This document shows, in pieces, positions 61,680 through 64,000 of a stretch of 64,000 bases of DNA. The stretch is from the NCBI RefSeq assembly GCF_043497005.1, contig NZ_JBIEKE010000003.1, forward strand, positions 682,001 through 746,000. The letters are read 5' to 3'. The notes under the pieces are model-generated. The model made no database searches, was not told the DNA's origin, and saw only the letters and a program-made list of their open reading frames with translations. The translations under genes and the position numbers were made by a program. Position 1 is the first letter of the stretch, and each line of letters opens with the position of its first letter. Source of the DNA: Halobacillus_A sp043497005. GTDB lineage: Bacteria > Bacillota > Bacilli > Bacillales > Halobacillaceae.

Positions 61680-62306
61680 TTAATAGGTATTACCAAAAGT
61701 AGACAGAATAAAATAAACAGAGGTGGCCCCGGGATCTTGAACTCCAACAGAACGTTCACCTAAGCGGCTGGAACGGCCAATATTTGAAGCCAAATCAACT
61801 GTAGATTTCATCCCTTTTTCACCTGCTTCCAATGCCTCCGTAAATACTGCCTGGAAATCACTACTTTGCGAATCACTTAACACCTTTTCAAAGGGAGCAA
61901 GCGTATCGATCATGGTTTTATCACCGACTTTTGCCTGACTCCTATCTCTCACCCCATCAGTAAATGCAATCCAATAGGCTTTAAGATCTTCATCTATAAG
62001 TTCCTTCTTACCCTTTATGGCCTTCCCGCCGCGCATAAATCCGGTCGCATATAACGGACCTACAGAGGAGCCGACTGCATTTAGAAAGGTCATACCAACT
62101 GAAGAGCTGATTTTACCACAGTCGCTTTCCTCTGCTAATTCATCATTCAACGTTTTATTAACAGCCTGCCATCCAATAGACATCGTCACACCATGGTCTC
62201 CATCGCCTAGTTTACGATCCAATTCGCAAAGATAGTCTTTTTCATTTTCCATCACTTCTACTACTTTTTTAAAGTATTGAATAAATTCTTTTGCGTTTAC
62301 ACTCAT
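61680..62306 (-). CDS. dhaL: DhaL-type nucleotide-binding kinase subunit (copy 2)
   Basis: This 208-residue helical protein has the Mg-nucleotide motif RKLGDGDHGVTMSIGW near 27-42, VGSSVGPLYATGFMRGG near 77, GDKTMIDTLAPF near 127 and GVQDPGATSVYF near 188. It is clearly diverged from copy 1 (different insert lengths, VGSSVGPL in place of GGASGVIF). It follows its own dhaK by 12 bases. Two non-identical pairs suggest different ketose substrates or enantiomers. Confidence 0.87.
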   Translation of the reverse strand: MSVNAKEFIQYFKKVVEVMENEKDYLCELDRKLGDGDHGVTMSIGWQAVNKTLNDELAEESDCGKISSSVGMTFLNAVGSSVGPLYATGFMRGGKAIKGKKELIDEDLKAYWIAFTDGVRDRSQAKVGDKTMIDTLAPFEKVLSDSQSSDFQAVFTEALEAGEKGMKSTVDLASNIGRSSRLGERSVGVQDPGATSVYFILSTFGNTY

Positions 62307-62318
62307 TTTATATTCTCC

Positions 62319-63329
62319 TTACTTTTGTACAAACATCGGACAGTCGGCAGGGTGATCTATCATTTTCTTCATCTCATCGTCTAGCTTAGTAAGTGTAATC
62401 GAGCACCCACCCATTTCCAGCGACGTAATATAATCACCTACATAAGAACGGTAAATTTGAATGCCTCTTTCTTTCAACGAATGTTCAACTCTTCTGAAAA
62501 TGGTATATAACTCCATTCGAGAAGTAGACCCCAGTCCGTTTACAAGTACTGCTACTTCTTCACCCTCATTAATGGTGATGTCATTATAAATTTCTTCCAG
62601 TAATTGATCTGCAATATCATTCGCTGGTGCTAAGGGAGCCTTTTTGATCCCTGGTTCTCCGTGATGACCTAATCCATATTCAATTTCATTCTCCCCAAGT
62701 TCAAAGCTTGGTTCACCTGTTTGAGGTAAGGAGCATGGAGACATGCCGACACCCATGGATCTAGTGTTTTCATTCGTCTTCCGGGCTATATCAGCTACCT
62801 CTTTCAAATTATACCCGTAATCAGAAGCGGCACCAGCCACTTTGTAAACAAATAATTCTCCAGCAATCCCCCGGCGTTTTTCCTTTTCTTCCTTTGGAGC
62901 TGAAGCAACATCATCTGAAGCAACAACCATTTCAATTTCAATATCTTCCATCTCCGCCATCTCTGCAGCCATACCGAAGTTCATGACATCTCCGGCATAA
63001 TTACCGTATAAGTAAACGACTCCAGCTCCTTTGTCAATAGCTTTTGTAACTTCCAAAATAGGTGCAGGCGGAGGAGAAGCGAAAATATTACCAACAGCAA
63101 CGCCATCAGCCATACCTTCCCCTACGTATCCCATGAAAGCAGGTTCATGCCCTGACCCTCCGCCAATTAGAACACCAACTTTTCCATCCTCTTTGGGGTG
63201 GGATCTTATTAAAGCTCGGTCATTTTCCTCCATACGTTTAATATATTCAGGATGGGCTTTCACGTAGCCATCCACCATTTCTTCCACAACATCGCTTGGA
63301 TGGTTAATCAATTTTTTCAACATACTCAC
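62319..63329 (-). CDS. dhaK: DhaK-type ketose-binding kinase subunit (copy 2)
   Basis: This 336-residue protein has the covalent-binding His223 in GLGHHGEPGI, His61 in GGGSGHEP and Asp114 in GNYAGDVMNFGMA. The HHGEPG variant differs from GIHGEPG of copy 1 right beside the active His. It is preceded by the intact end of a TIM-barrel isomerase gene and an operator-like palindrome at 63367-63405. Substrate specificity is not readable from sequence. Confidence 0.87.
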   Translation of the reverse strand: MSMLKKLINHPSDVVEEMVDGYVKAHPEYIKRMEENDRALIRSHPKEDGKVGVLIGGGSGHEPAFMGYVGEGMADGVAVGNIFASPPPAPILEVTKAIDKGAGVVYLYGNYAGDVMNFGMAAEMAEMEDIEIEMVVASDDVASAPKEEKEKRRGIAGELFVYKVAGAASDYGYNLKEVADIARKTNENTRSMGVGMSPCSLPQTGEPSFELGENEIEYGLGHHGEPGIKKAPLAPANDIADQLLEEIYNDITINEGEEVAVLVNGLGSTSRMELYTIFRRVEHSLKERGIQIYRSYVGDYITSLEMGGCSITLTKLDDEMKKMIDHPADCPMFVQK

Positions 63330-63366
63330 TCCTTCTTATAAGAAACCTTCTACTATTATATAATTA

Positions 63367-63405
63367 GGAATCTGTTTTCATATGAATATATGAAAATAGA
63401 TTTCC
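63367..63405. promoter_or_regulatory. Operator-like palindrome upstream of dhaK copy 2
   Basis: GGAATCTGTTTTCATAT and ATATGAAAATAGATTTCC are inverted arms with two mismatches. No T-run follows, so a regulator site is more likely than a terminator. It lies between the isomerase stop (63436) and the dhaK start (63329). Confidence 0.55.
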
Positions 63406-63435
63406 ACCATTTAATCTCAGGTTATATTGATGTAT

Positions 63436-64000
63436 TTACTTTACAATTGACTTTAGATTATTCTGAACATAATCACCAAGTTCTGCTATCACTTGACTTG
63501 TATTAGATTGTTCAGCTCCAGTTTCTTCTTCAAGAATAATCCAACCATCGTAATCATTCTTCTTAAGAACTTCAGTACATTGAACAAAATCGATATCTCC
63601 TTGACCAATCTTCATCCATTCATTATTTTTGCTAGCATCTTTGTAGTGAACATGTTTAATTAACGGAAGAGCTTCTTTGAAAATTTCTACAGGATTCATA
63701 TCCCCAAAGAGAATGTGACCCGCATCTGGTGTATATCCCATATATCTAGGGTCTAGTCCCTCGAATAAAACTTCATAATCCTCTTTAAATCTCCAATATG
63801 AAGTTTTATATGAAATAGGGTGGATAGAAGTGGTGATACCGTGTTCTTCAAGGGCACGCTTCCCTAGCTCATTAGCTCCTTTTATAATCTCTTTCTGCCT
63901 TTGTAAAAGGTTATCGCGGCTGCTTTCCACCCTTGAAGGAACATTCATAATTGCCCCAGGGAAATGCTTTAAATATTCAAAATAATAATCTTCTAGTTCT
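63436..64000 (-). CDS. Xylose-isomerase-like TIM-barrel sugar isomerase/epimerase (5' end outside window)
   Basis: The frame stays open to base 64000 and encodes ELEDYYFEYLKHFPGAIMNV before the first internal Met, so the visible 188 codons are only the C-terminal part. Marks of the AP-endonuclease-2/xylose isomerase-like family are SIHPISYKTSYWRF (metal-ligand His), MGYTPDAGHILFGDMNPVEI (Asp-x-x-His) and HVHYKDASKNNEWMKIGQGD, with the late Glu in WIILEEETG. Relatives include hydroxypyruvate isomerase, inosose dehydratase, and tetrulose-phosphate isomerases such as EryC. It is probably in the same unit as dhaK-dhaL copy 2. Confidence 0.8.
   Translation of the reverse strand, partial: ELEDYYFEYLKHFPGAIMNVPSRVESSRDNLLQRQKEIIKGANELGKRALEEHGITTSIHPISYKTSYWRFKEDYEVLFEGLDPRYMGYTPDAGHILFGDMNPVEIFKEALPLIKHVHYKDASKNNEWMKIGQGDIDFVQCTEVLKKNDYDGWIILEEETGAEQSNTSQVIAELGDYVQNNLKSIVK

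Noticed and set aside
1..64000. CRISPR arrays, tRNA/rRNA genes, prophage or complete insertion sequences
   Set aside because: No regularly spaced direct repeats, cloverleaf genes, integrases or intact transposases were recognised by reading.

Overview
The window is low-GC Gram-positive DNA, most likely from a spore-forming, moderately halophilic Bacillaceae such as Halobacillus or a relative. The basis is a GerA-type germinant receptor, strong AGGAGG ribosome sites, CcpA cre and XylR operators, CatR/CatDE, a 3' fragment-free but truncated betaine-aldehyde dehydrogenase (osmoprotectant synthesis), and several intergenic repeat families common in Bacillaceae. I saw no tRNA, rRNA, CRISPR array, prophage or intact insertion sequence. 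The organism name is an inference.

Layout. 1-3.7 kb: start of gbsA and two tandem GT-B-like surface-polymer transferases. 3.7-7.5 kb: repeats, then the cadC-cadA heavy-metal module. 7.7-11.6 kb: a NagZ-type lipoprotein fused to a DUF4309-like domain, a general stress flavoprotein and a tRNA-dihydrouridine synthase. 11.7-16.1 kb: a germinant receptor locus with the B gene divergent from A-C and a small D-like gene.

16.3-33.6 kb is a xylan/xyloside island: a CUT1 ABC importer, two GH43 beta-xylosidases, a ThuA-like protein with two Gfo/Idh/MocA oxidoreductases, a decayed aldehyde dehydrogenase, xylAB, two paralogous XylR repressors and a sugar-porter MFS protein. 33.7-43.3 kb is an arabinan island: two GH51 arabinofuranosidases, a CUT1 importer, a YesL-like protein, AraR, and a decayed araA fragment. 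Neither ABC system carries an ATPase gene, so both probably share an MsmX-type ATPase encoded elsewhere. Oligosaccharides would be imported, cut by GH43/GH51 enzymes in the cytoplasm, and xylose passed to XylA/XylB. Arabinose breakdown cannot be completed from genes seen here.

43.4-51 kb holds a TelA operon, a Ca/Na antiporter, DegV, two small hypothetical genes, a truncated transposon-type HTH remnant, and the catechol/quinone module catE, catD and divergent catR. 51.3-56.6 kb is a PrpF isomerase, LysR regulator and tripartite tricarboxylate (TctCAB) transporter module. 57.1-64 kb carries two DhaK/DhaL kinase pairs, a triosephosphate-isomerase paralog with an atypical loop 6, a GarR-type reductase and a xylose-isomerase-like TIM barrel cut by the window edge. 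I read this last block as a candidate tetrulose (erythrulose/erythritol/threitol-type) or related C3/C4 sugar pathway, and it is the best candidate here for an undescribed system.
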